Shown: piece by piece, positions 13,301 to 25,300 of the stretch | How positions within the stretch are numbered: the first letter of the stretch is position 1 | Layout: each line of letters starts with the position of its first letter | Assembly: GCA_029961685.1 (NCBI GenBank) | Contig: JARWKL010000016.1 | Coordinates: 625,001 to 689,000, forward strand | DNA: 64,000 bases | Origin: Aristolochia californica | Lineage: Eukaryota; Streptophyta; Magnoliopsida; Piperales; Aristolochiaceae | Reading direction: 5' to 3' | Program-made: the position numbers and the translations under genes | The notes under the pieces: generated by a model | Told to the model about the DNA's origin: nothing | What the model saw: only the letters and a program-made list of their open reading frames with translations | Databases searched by the model: none

Positions 13301-16300
13301 AGCTTGTGTCAGGTCAAAACATCAATTGGTCCAAGCCAGCAATAATGGTTGTCAATCACATCTTTGGTTGCTTCATATTTTGGTCTTCCCTTTGGACTCC
13401 TATGTTGTAAAGATTGATGGCTAGGAAAGGTAAGTTTTTAAGCCTCATGGGTAGGAGGACTTTGTTTGAAATCTTCCTTGGCCGGACTGCCTATCAATTA
13501 TCTTTCTTTCTTACAATGTCCTGCTTCAGTATTTTCAAGAATTGAGTTAATTAAACTGTACCAACAACAACAACAAAAAAAAAAAACAAAAAAAAAAGAA
13601 TTGGATCGATTATGTGTACCTGTTCTTATGGTGAGGTCACCAAACAAGTTCAAGAATCACTTGGTCAAATGCGAGGAGGTTTGTCTTTCAAAGAAGTTAG
13701 GTGGTTTAGGACTTAGATCTATAAGTCTAATGAATCAAGTTGTTCTCTTTATGTGCTTAAGCTGTGTTGGAACTGAGAGGGCTATATTGTGGAGACACTA
13801 AACTTAATGTCAAGTATAATTACTCTGAAAGTCTTTTAAGTTAATGTCAAGTATAATTACTCTGAAAGTCTTTGGCTGCCTCCAGATTATATTCTTTCTC
13901 GAGCTTCAAACCTATGAAAAAGCATTCTCCAGTTGAAGTCTGTTTTTTGTTGTTAGAGTAAAGTATCATGTTCAGAGCAGGTACTGTTGTAAGAGTTTAG
14001 ACATAAGTGAACTTTAGCTTTGACTTTTCCGTTGTTTTCAATGTTATTAGAAATCCTGAGATTTTATTCTCACAAGGTTTTGCAAATGCTTCTTGGAATC
14101 TTAATTGTTGTAGGACCTTAAGGGAAGATGAGTTTAAGGGAGGTAAGTGCCCTCTTGTCACTTTTAGAGGAGAACTCTTTATGAGGGATTAGCCTGATTA
14201 GCTCTTCTAGTACTCCTTAACATGATTTTGTCTCTCCTTATCACACTTCAGGATTTGAAACCTCTCCCTTGGTTTGCAGCTTGACAGTTCCTCCAAAAGT
14301 TTAATGTTTTCTCTGGTAAAGGTATAATTGTGACAACGATCAGCTTGCAAAAAGAGGTTAAGTGCTAGCCAATATAAACTGCAAGTTGAGCAATGAGCAA
14401 GAGGAATATGTAAATCATATTTTTATCCCTTATTAGTTTGCTAGGTCCGTTTGGAGTTCAATTTTGCTTAAGTTTGGTTTCCAGACCTTCTTTCCATATA
14501 TATTTTCGGATTTTATGCGCCAGTTTATGAAAAGCCTCTTTTTAAGCAAGATAGAATCTTATAGCAGTCAACTTTTGCGGACGTAGTTTGGGCTCTTTGA
14601 AAAGAAATAAAAAATAGAACTTTTAATGATAAAAGTAGATCGAGCAATGATTTAGAGGAATCTGAAAATCATATTTTTATTCATTGTCTGTTTGTTAGGT
14701 CCATTTGGAGTTCATTCTTGCTTCAGTTTGGTTTTCAGATCTGCTTTTCATCTATGGTTTTGAATTTTATGTGCCAATTTCTGAAAGGGTCTCCTTCTAA
14801 GCAAAGTAAAATCTTATAGCAGTCAACTTTTGGGGTGTAGTTTGAGCTCTTTGGAAAGAAATAAATAATAGAACCTTCAATGACAAAAGTAGGTCTGAAA
14901 ACCAAGTTATTAGGGTTCCATTACACTCAGTTCTGGATTAGCAAGCTATTTGAATCTTAAGGTTTGACACAATTTATTAGGAGAATGCATTGGAAAGATA
15001 TGGCACCTTCTTCTAAATACATAATTCTTCTTTTAGTGCAGTGGGAACATCTTATTGAAGGCCAGTTCGAATTAAACTTCTCTAGAGGTAATCAGGGCAC
15101 CACGGGAAAGGGGGAATCATCAGTGATCATTTGGTACTGTTATTAGAGTGTATTTTTGCACCATTCAGCCAGTGTGGATCAACTAAAGCTTGACTCCACT
15201 CCCTTCAATGAGGTTTTAAATCTATTCGTGCCCTTTGGGGATAGAGGGGGACTCTTCAGTTGTTATTTCTTGGTTTGCATCTTAAAAAGGCTTCCTAGGA
15301 GGTTCCTTCACAAATATAATGAGAATGAGAATATCTGACCTATTCTTCAAATCAATTCGTTTCACTCAATGCAGAGTGATAATTCCATTCTGGATTCTTT
15401 GGCATGTAAAGGAGTTTCATTGGAGCATCCTGCAGTGGGAGAGACTCTTCTTTGATGTTCACCGGTTCTTCATTTCTTTTGTTGGTTTTAGATGGGTTTG
15501 TGGTAATTTTGCTGGTTTGTCGTGCTTGATCTTTTTAGCACATTTCTCATCTCGCTCTTGTAATCTTCCTTCCACTCTTTGAAGAAATTTTCACATTTCA
15601 AAATAAATATTTAAATTTTAGCCCCAATTACCATCATCTAAGCAATTAAGGGTTTGTCAAGAAGCCCCAATTTGTTACAAAATATCCCACATTATTTTCT
15701 TGTCCAAGCCTTTGGTGAATATATCACCAATCAGGTCAGCGGACCGAACATACAGACTAAGCACTGCTCCACTCATTACTAAAGTGATAGTCAACTTCTA
15801 CATGTTTTGAACGTTCATGAAGTACAAGGTTGCTAGCAATAAAAATTGTTGCCCGGTTATCACAGTGCACAATCATGGCATCTTTGTTCTGAAAACTCAA
15901 CTCCTTCAGCATATATCTGACCCATATAAGCTCATTGACCATATGTATTATTGCTCTATACTCAGCTTCTGCACCAAAATGGGCCACCACATTCTGCTTC
16001 TTACTCTTCTACCTAACTATGTTTCCTCCCACAAAAACAATATAGCCAGAAGTAGATTTTCGATCCAGTTTTGACCCCGCATAATCTACATCTAAATATA
16101 CTTCCATCTTCAAGTGACCATGAAGTTCATACAACATACCTTTCCCTGGTACCCCCTTTAAGTATCATAATATTTTGAGCTGCCTCCAAATGAACTTTGC
16201 AAGGGTACTCCATAAACTAGTTGACCATGCTAACAAGAAATGATATATCTATGCACATAATAGTAGCATAAATAAGTTTACGTACCAGTCTCCTATACAT

Positions 16301-19300
16301 GACTTTATCCCTATACATGGTCTTATCCCTGAGTTCTTCGCTACCTTCTTCATGAAGACTATGATTCAATTCCATAGGCGTCTCTACATGTTTTGCTACT
16401 AACAACCCATATTCATGTTGCATATCTATCACATATTTCCACTTTGTCAACACAACCCCTACTATGTTTCTGACTACCTCAATGCCCAGAAAGTACTTTA
16501 ATGATCCCAAGTCTTTAGTTTGAAAGTGTCTAGCAAGATGTGGACAAGTTTCGGGAGATTCTTGAAATTACCTCACTTTTATCTTGAATTTGGTCTCACA
16601 TTCCGAGATCCGCTAATTCGGTAATAGATATGCTTGCCAAGCAGGGAGCTACCCTACAATCGCCGGTTGTCAGGGATCTGCTCCCTCTTCTGTAATTTCT
16701 CTTGTTTATATAAATACATCTTTATCAAAAAAAAAAAAAAAGTGCCTAGCAAGATGTGCTTTCACCTCTTTAATCCCTTGTTTATCATCTCCGCATAACA
16801 CTGTCATCCACATAAACTAGTAGCACCACAATACCTGTATGCCTTTCAACATGAACAAAGAATGATCACAGTGACTTCTAGAGAAACCTAATGACATAAT
16901 TATTTTGCTGAGCTTGTCAAACCATGCCATAAGACTGCTTAAAACCATAAATCGCCTTATTCAACCTACGTACCTTCTCAATCTCCCCTTGAGCAACATA
17001 CGCATGAGGTTGTTCAATATAGACCTCCTCTAAGTATCTAACTTACACATAGAATGTCTCAAAAACATTTTTAAATGGAGACTTGGTCAATATAGACCTC
17101 CCCTTGGTATATATGGTGTATATATGGCTACAAGTTATATATGGCGTATATGGTGTATATGGTGTATATATCGCTACAAGTTAGATATAGACTTGGTCTA
17201 TATTGCATGTCCAGCAAGTATCTATATTGCTCGATGTATACACCATATACACCAAGTATCAAACATAAGCAGATAATATCTCAAAAACATAAACATCATA
17301 TTTGGACATAGCCTATGGCTACAAGGCGAGCTTATACCTTTCAACAAATCCATCAAACTTTACCAAATTTGAAACTAATACTTCTAACATGACACTTTTT
17401 TTAACAATATTCTAACATGACACTTAGCCTATGGCTATCTTCCAAGGTACATACCAGACTAGTGAAATTACCAAATTACCCTTACAAGGATTCTAACAAT
17501 CAACACTTTGAGGCATGTGAATCCAAGAGATCATCATCCTAGACTACCCAAGTCATCAATCTCATCATAAATCTAATCTCCTTGAGAAAGATTTCCTCCC
17601 AAAAAAACAACAACAATGCTAAATGCCATGTAACTAGGAGCATCTTAGAGGCATTGTTGGTGTAGAACCTGAGCCCTGAAAAAGAGTATGCAACTCAGCT
17701 TCCATGGAATTACAGTGACCAAAGGATACAAAGTATACCCAGTGGATGGCTCCACCAAATTCTTGTTACCTCGGAATGTTAGAGGAATTGGTGTTGTCCG
17801 GAAGCGTGGCAGGATATCTAGCTTCCTCTATCAATTTAAGCCCTCCATAGTAATTTTTCAAGAGACAAAATGTTAGGAGATGACCGATGTCATAGCTAAG
17901 GAACTCTGGCCGTGTCCTTCGATAAAGTGGGTGGTGGTAAACACCATTGGTTACTCCAGTGGCATCTTTGTCGCCTGAGACTCAGTGAATTTTGATTCTC
18001 TTAATGTTACTGCAAGTCGTTTTTCATTGGGTATCCAGCTCCGGGATCACTCATCCGGTAGAATCTGGTGTGTGGGTGGAATATATGGCCCAACTAGAAA
18101 TAGGGAGAGATTTTTTGGGATGAGCTCAGTGAGCTTCATCAAACATGGAGACACACCCTGGCTATTTGCGGGTGAATTTAATGCTATATGCTACTGCAAT
18201 GAAAAGAAGCCACCGGCAACCTGCATATCTGCCTCAATGCAAGGCTTTTCGGACTTCATTGGAGGATGAGGGCTGGACGAGATATCTCTTTCACTATACC
18301 TGGTCTAACGGCCAACAGCAACCAATTCTCTCAAAATTGGGCCATTTTTTTGCCTGTCTGGACTGGCTACAACTTTTCGGAAACGTCACTAGTAGAGTGC
18401 TCAATAAGGTTGGGTCTCATTGGCCTATCATGCTGACCACCTCTTTTGAAAAATGGGGACCTTCTCCTTTCCGTTTAGAAAACTCATGGTTGGTTGAGAA
18501 AAACTTTGAAACTCTTATTGATGGATGGTAGACTGAGGGTCCAAGCTTTTCTTTTCTTTCTTTTTTTTGAAAAAGATGTATTAATAAAACAGAAGAAAAT
18601 TACAAAGTTTGAGGGAGCATTTCCCTTACAACCAGTGATTGTAGTGTAGCTCCCTGCCTAGCAAGTACATCTGCTGCCGAATTTGCGGATCTCGGAATGT
18701 GGGTCCAACAACAAGAAACAATTGAGGTAATATCTAAAATTTCCTTAAAAGTATCCCAGTGTCTCCACGGAGGAGAAGACACTCTCTCACACCATCCAAT
18801 CACCACTTTTGAATCCCCTTCAACTTGGAGGGGCCCACTGCATCTATCTTTGAAAACACGAAGACCGGAGAGGAGAGCCTATAACTCAGCATTCATAGAG
18901 TCCGAAATACCAAGGGGGCTAGCATACGTGAAGAGCTGATTGCCGGAATGATCTGAAATTACTCCACCATAACCAGAAATACAAGGGTTGCCAAGAGATG
19001 AACCATCAAAATTTAGCTTGAGATAACCAGGAGCCGGAGGAGTCCATTCTTGCATGACCAAAGGCTTTTTTCCAATGTGTATCAAAGCCAAGTTTCTCCA
19101 ATTTTCACGAATGGAGGAACCTAGATAGGGAGAGAATGCTTTCTTTGTTAAAAGCCAAGTAGATATATGACCCACCACTCTGTCCGCAACCCGGCCTATA
19201 GATTCACTTTTTGCATCAAATCGTCTTCTATTCCGCTCCTTCCAAAGCCCCCACGGGATGAAACTGGAACAGGCAGAGAGCATCATCTTTCCAAGACTCG

Positions 19301-22300
19301 GTATAGAAGTACCCATGAGTGATTTACTAAAAGTGAGGAGATCCGCCGCCATGCAGAATTGAAGCCCAAACTTACCAAGGATGCTTATCCACACCTTCCA
19401 AGAGAAACTGCAGTGCAATAGAATGTGTCTGGTAGTTTCGTTCTCAGAATTGCAGAATGGACATAAGGGATCAACTGAGGGTCCAAGCTTTGGAAGAAGG
19501 GAGTGGGCTCTGCGGTTCATAAAAGGAAAAATAAAGGAATGGGCCACAAGTCGTCGTACCTCTTTGGGTGCTGAGAAGGCTTCTCTCCTTTCTCAAATTG
19601 CTGCCCTGGACAAAGGTACTTAACTCCTGCTGAATTCTCTTCCCGAGTTTCTCTAAATACTAATCTCAATATCATCCTGCATCAAGAGAAGATCCAATGG
19701 AAGCAAAGAGCCAGGTTTAAATGGTTGAAGGAAGGCGATGCAAATACTAAAAAAATTCATGTCGTCGCATTGGCAAAGAGAAGATCCAACCGAATTACCT
19801 CATTATGTATTAATAATGAGGTAACGTCATGTTGGACCTCGATCACTAATGTACTAATTCAGTTTTTTACAAATTTATATTCGGAGGAGTGTCCAAACCG
19901 GCCAAAGGTTCAACACATCAGTTTCTCTCATCTCTCTCCAACAACTGCCTCTCTGTTAGAATCCCCTTTTTCTAGTGGAGAAATCGACGTGTCGTCTTAG
20001 GCATGGAAGTGATAGGGCCCAGGTCCTGATGGCTTTAATGGAGATTTTTTAAATAGGTTTTGGTCACGGCTCGAGGATATCATAGCAATGATACAAGGTT
20101 TCTTCAAGAATGGCATCACCTTCAACAACATCGGTGCATCTTTTATCACTTTGGTTCCGAAGAAAGCCCGTGTTGAGAAACCAAAAGACTTTCATCCAAC
20201 CAGTCTTGTTACAAGTGCCTACAAAATCATTGCTAGGCTTTTGGCTCATAGATTAAAGGTTTTTCTCCCGATCGTCATCCACAAAGGGCAAGGCGTTTTC
20301 CTCAAGATGAGAGAAATTTTAGATTCCACAATGGTAGCACATGAGCTTATTGATCACTTCCACCGTAACAAGGATCCAAGAATCGTCCTCAAGCTCGATC
20401 TGGAAAAAGCTTTTGATAGAGTAAATTGGATCCTGCTTGATGAGATAATGGAAAAAATGGGTTTGGGCGAAAATGGAGATTTTGGATCAGAAGTTGTGTG
20501 AGTTCAGCCTCCTACTCACTCATCCTCAATGGCTCAGTCTGCGGATATTTCAAAGGGACCAGGGGGATAAGTCAGAGTGATCCGCTATCTCCGCTCTTAT
20601 TCAACATGGTAGCAGAATTCCTCTCCTCAATGTTTTATTCGACTGTTAATCTTGGATGGCTTCCCCCTACTACTCTCCAACAGGCTTTTAATGTCCCCAT
20701 CCTCCAGTGTGTGGATGACACCATCATCTTTGGAATTGGAAATATGGAAGGAGCTAGAAGGATCAAATCAACATTTTTGAAGGAACCATCCACCATAACA
20801 TCAGCAAACATATATTTTGAGTTCTGGCTAAAGAGAATGAGCAAGGAAATCGCCTAGCAAACGCAACATCCCCATGCCAAAGATCTAACCAAAAAAGAGT
20901 TGTATTCATTCCCATTACACACTTAGAGCCTTATATAAGGCCTAAAATGCTGGAAAGTATGATTGAGTTGTATTCATTCCCATTACACACTGAGAGCCTT
21001 ATATAAGGAATAAAATGCTGGAAAGTATGATAAATATATCTCCAAACAACAGAAACATGTCAAGTGGAACCTTCACCCATTCTCCTCTCTCAGTCTTCTT
21101 AATTTTTAAATTTTACAAAGAACATACAGCTCATCCAATATGTGGCATGTGATTTCAACAGAAATATGTAATTCAGCTCATCCAATATAGCAGAAATATT
21201 CATGCAGTGTATGACAACAACTATTTCTCAAAAACCTTCCAAAATATTGAACAATCAAGAGAAGATCACTTACATCCTCTGTGGTACCATTGGCTAATGC
21301 TTCTGATCTTTTCTTTATGTATCCTGGATCCTTACTACAAAAAAAATAACAGTTTTCTTACTAATACCATTTTGCAACATAAAATTATATTGAAAAATCT
21401 ATCCACGTCACTTTCAACCGTTTTTCTTTTTTTTAAATGATGCAAAAAAAAAATTATTTTAAATTTAAATGATGCTAATTTTTATTAAGACAAAAACTCA
21501 AAAGAGCAATTCACAAAGGACTTTCAACCGTTTTGACTTCACTTTTATAGACTCTACACCATTAATGACAAATGAAACAATTTCCACAAAAACCTTCTTC
21601 TAAGAACAAAGAGAATTATGGCCAAGGAAAACAGAAGTAGGTGGCTATGGTTGAAAAGCTACCTGCTACATCTGTAAAACATTAAGAGTGTTCCAAATGC
21701 AAGAGAAAGAGCCATCCATCCCCAAAGTCCAACAGTAGCAGTTAACTTAGGAAAAGTAGGACCTAGCAATAATTTTATAAAATTCAGTGTTTGCTTATAG
21801 ACTGCCAAATTTTCAATCTAAAGTCAATCATATTTATCACAAATAACATTAGGACAGAGACAATATACCTGCAAGAACTGAATTGACAAAAAGGACCATG
21901 AGAGCAACTAAAATAAACAAGAGAATAGGAGCATATCCCATACGTCCAAGCTTCTCAATGCAAAATTTGCCTTTGTAGGAATTTCCATGTGCCTTCTGTG
22001 CATTGAACTGAACAGAGGAAAAATATAGAATGTGTTCTGTTAGCAAAAACAAGGGGCAAAAGTACACCAAAGAAAATAGTCTAATCTTGCAACAAACAAA
22101 ATAATAATAATAATAGTCAAAATTTTGAATGAACCCAATTGAAATAACCAAGGAAATTTATACAACGTCTTTTTAAAAAATTAAAGACAGAAATTTATAC
22201 AAGCTAACCTTTAGATCAATTCAATTGTTTTTTTTTTTTTTGAAATTATGCTGATTTTTATTAAGATAAAAGCTCAAAAGAACAATTTACAAAGGGGTCA

Positions 22301-25300
22301 GCCTTCCCAAACAATGAGAGATTGCTGGGAAGTTCCGAATTTTTCCAATTTATCAGCCAAAGAGTTGGCTGGTCTAGGAATGAGATTCCAATTATAATGG
22401 ATAGAAAATACAATGTCAGCAATACTATTTGTGATGGGCCAGTGGCGCCAAGGGGGGAGTTGTCTTTGAAACACCAATTAATAACAGTCTTCAAATCGCC
22501 TTCAATGATTAACTTGCCACGCAGATGATCCTTGAGGATTTGGAGGCCGAATAGAAAAGCACTAACTTCAGTAGTATTAGAATTGGCAATGCCACCCGGA
22601 CCAGCATAAGAAAGAATAGGGTCTCCATTGTGACCTCTGAAAACACCGCCTGCTCCAGCCAGCCCAGGGCAGCCAATAGCACTACCATCAAAATTGAGCT
22701 TAATGCAGTCGCAAGGGGGGGATCCCAAATGGCCATACTTGGAGTTCTTTAGGGGCCAAACATATGGGCGATCAAGCTCCAATTTTCCCGAAGGGAAACA
22801 CCCGATAGAGCGGCAAATTCCTTCCTTGTATTAAGCCAGTTCGAGATGAGGCCAACGGCATAAGAAACCGTGTTGTTTGGGGTTCAAGCTTTTGAGTTGA
22901 ATCTCCGATTATTTCGCTCGAGCCAAATGCACCATGGAACATGCGCAAAACAGGCCAAAAGTATTAACTTGCCCAGCCAAGGAAGGTGAATCCCTCTAAC
23001 CATCTCAAAAGTGCCAAAGAGGTCCTGATGTAGCCTCACTTGGAGCTCAATCTTCAGAAAAATCTTCATCCAGACTTACCATGAAAATCCAGAGTGTAAG
23101 AGGACATGCTGGACTGTCTCATCGCACTCACCACAAAGGGGACAAGAAATATCAGGGGCGGTGAAGCCTCTTCTATGAAGGTTGTCAGAAGTAGGAATTT
23201 GTCTCTGATGGCCGACCACACGAAAAATTTTATTTTGCTTGGCGCTGAGAGCTTCCAAGCCAGATTTGCCTTGTGCTCATGAAGACTGTAGTCTTGCTTT
23301 CTGATATGAGAGTCAGCAGAAGTAACAGTGAATCAACCATTAATGTTGGGCTTCCAAATCAGCTTATCGACTGAATGCTTCCGGATAATAGAACTATTGA
23401 GTCAGGTAAGGAGAGAGCAAAAAGTCAACGATTCCTCATCATTTAGACCCCCCCGCCACCTAGCCCCCTTAACTCCTCAAGACAGCCGTCAAAATCCCCC
23501 TCAACCCACCATAGCTACATACCACAGGAGAAACATAGGGCAGCTGCGACAATTACTTCAAGGGGAGCCTAGTGCTCAAGCTCACCTCCCTCGAGATCCT
23601 GAGACGGGCCTTTTCGTCTTCCCAGAACCGGGAGAACAATCTCAAAGGTTCGTAAAGGCGCTTCAACCTAAGCAGCACAAGTACGACCCGAAAACTTAGG
23701 TGCAAATCATGAAGCTAGCAAAAGTGATGGGAACTGTCTTCACAAGGCCTCTTCCGAGGGACAACCACCCCTCGAAAAATTCAAAGAAAAAGCAAAATGA
23801 TCAATGATTGTGCTCTCATGGAACATTCGTGGAATTGGCTCATCGAGGCATCATGCGTCTATTCGTAGCCTCCTCTCCTCTACTAAATCTAGCATTGTCG
23901 TGCTTCAAGAGACTAAGGTGGTGTCTCTTCGTGAGAGAGCTCGGCTGGATCTCTGTGGATGTCGTTGGCTCGGTAGTGGCATCATTCTCATCTGGGATAC
24001 CGGCGCCATTGAGGCGATGGATAGCTTTCGGGGTAGCTATGTGCTAGGAGTGAAGTTGCGTGACAAATGCTCAGGTAACATTTGGTGTCTAGTGGGGGCC
24101 TATGGACCTTCTAGACATAGCGAGAGACCACTTCTGGGACGACCTTCTGTCGGTCTATCAAAGATGGCATGTGCCACTTTTGCTTGCCGATGACTTCAAT
24201 GTGACACGATTTTGCCACGAGAAGTCCCTGCCGTCTAGGAGGATTACTACCTCCATGAAGCTCTTTGCTGACTTTATTGGAAGATGGGAGCTCGATGAAA
24301 TTGCTTTATTCAATCATTGTGATCTAGTACATTGTAAGCAGCAAGCTCGGTTCAAATGGCTTTCGGAGGGGGATGCAAAATACAAAAAAAAATCATGTTG
24401 TTGTCACTGCCAGAAGAAGAGCCAATAGTATCACATCGCTCTGTGTCAATTAGAAATGGCATCGAATCAAGCCGAGCCCGAACCTGCCTATGTTCGAGTC
24501 GGGCTTGATTGAAATATTTCGAACTCGAGCACGAGCTGAGCCTACCCTCGAGCCTAAAATTGTAATCGAGCTCGAGCCTAATAATTTTAACCGAGTTCAA
24601 GCACAAGCTCAAGCTCAAGCCGAGTTCGAGCTCCAACCTACATTTAAAACTTTGCATAAAATACATGTTGAATAAATTGTATATAAAATTATGCATACAT
24701 TTTACATAAAATTGGGCATAACCTCTATATATTAACCATGCATAAAATTATCTATACACTATGCATAAAATTATTCATTAAAACTACATAATTATGCATA
24801 AACTTAATTCAATAATCAAACACAAAAACAGTCCTTTGAAAAGCAACGTTAGTTTTGTCCATTTTTACTCAATTAGATCGTTCTGATTTGAGGACTGGAA
24901 AACCAAATCATCGAGATAGAGAAAAGGTTTAAGAAAAATGGTTTTGGATGACTTAATCGCATGCCCATTTTCGTTTTTTCTTCAGAGCATGGATTGATAC
25001 GACAACAGTTCTAAAACGCTACCAATATGTTCTTCTGAAAAACTTGAGTGGAGTTAGCATTAAGAGAGTACGTCATACAATAAGAGGAGCTACAAATTGC
25101 AGCTTCATCCAGTGTCATGCAGTTTCTTTACCAATTTGTACCTCAAACATGTTTATAAAAATTTCCAGCCTTCTAAAAAACAAGTAATAATGTTGAACCA
25201 AGTACTAAGGTGTAAGCATATTAACTCCACTGCTTGTACTAAACAAGTAAAGGCAGAGGCGTCGAGAGGGGGGAATGAGAGACGGAGACAAAAAAAGGGA

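Larger units (their letters stand above)
12330..15600 (+). mobile_element. Old, highly decayed LINE in PAT23 intron 8
   Basis: Plus-strand pieces occur in the right order: RT N-terminal part at ~12330-12700, RT palm at 12897-13229 ([35 protein letters not shown]), thumb at 13466-13560 ([17 protein letters not shown]), zf-RVT at ~14400-14900 and RNase H remnants at ~14960-15590. Stops, frameshifts, a poly-A/CAA tract at 13570-13600 and internal duplications show long neutral decay. Confidence 0.75.

Noticed and set aside
17040..17300. Possible CRISPR-like or satellite array
   Set aside because: The repeats are irregular TATATGGTGTATA words without constant spacers; this is plant nuclear low-complexity sequence.
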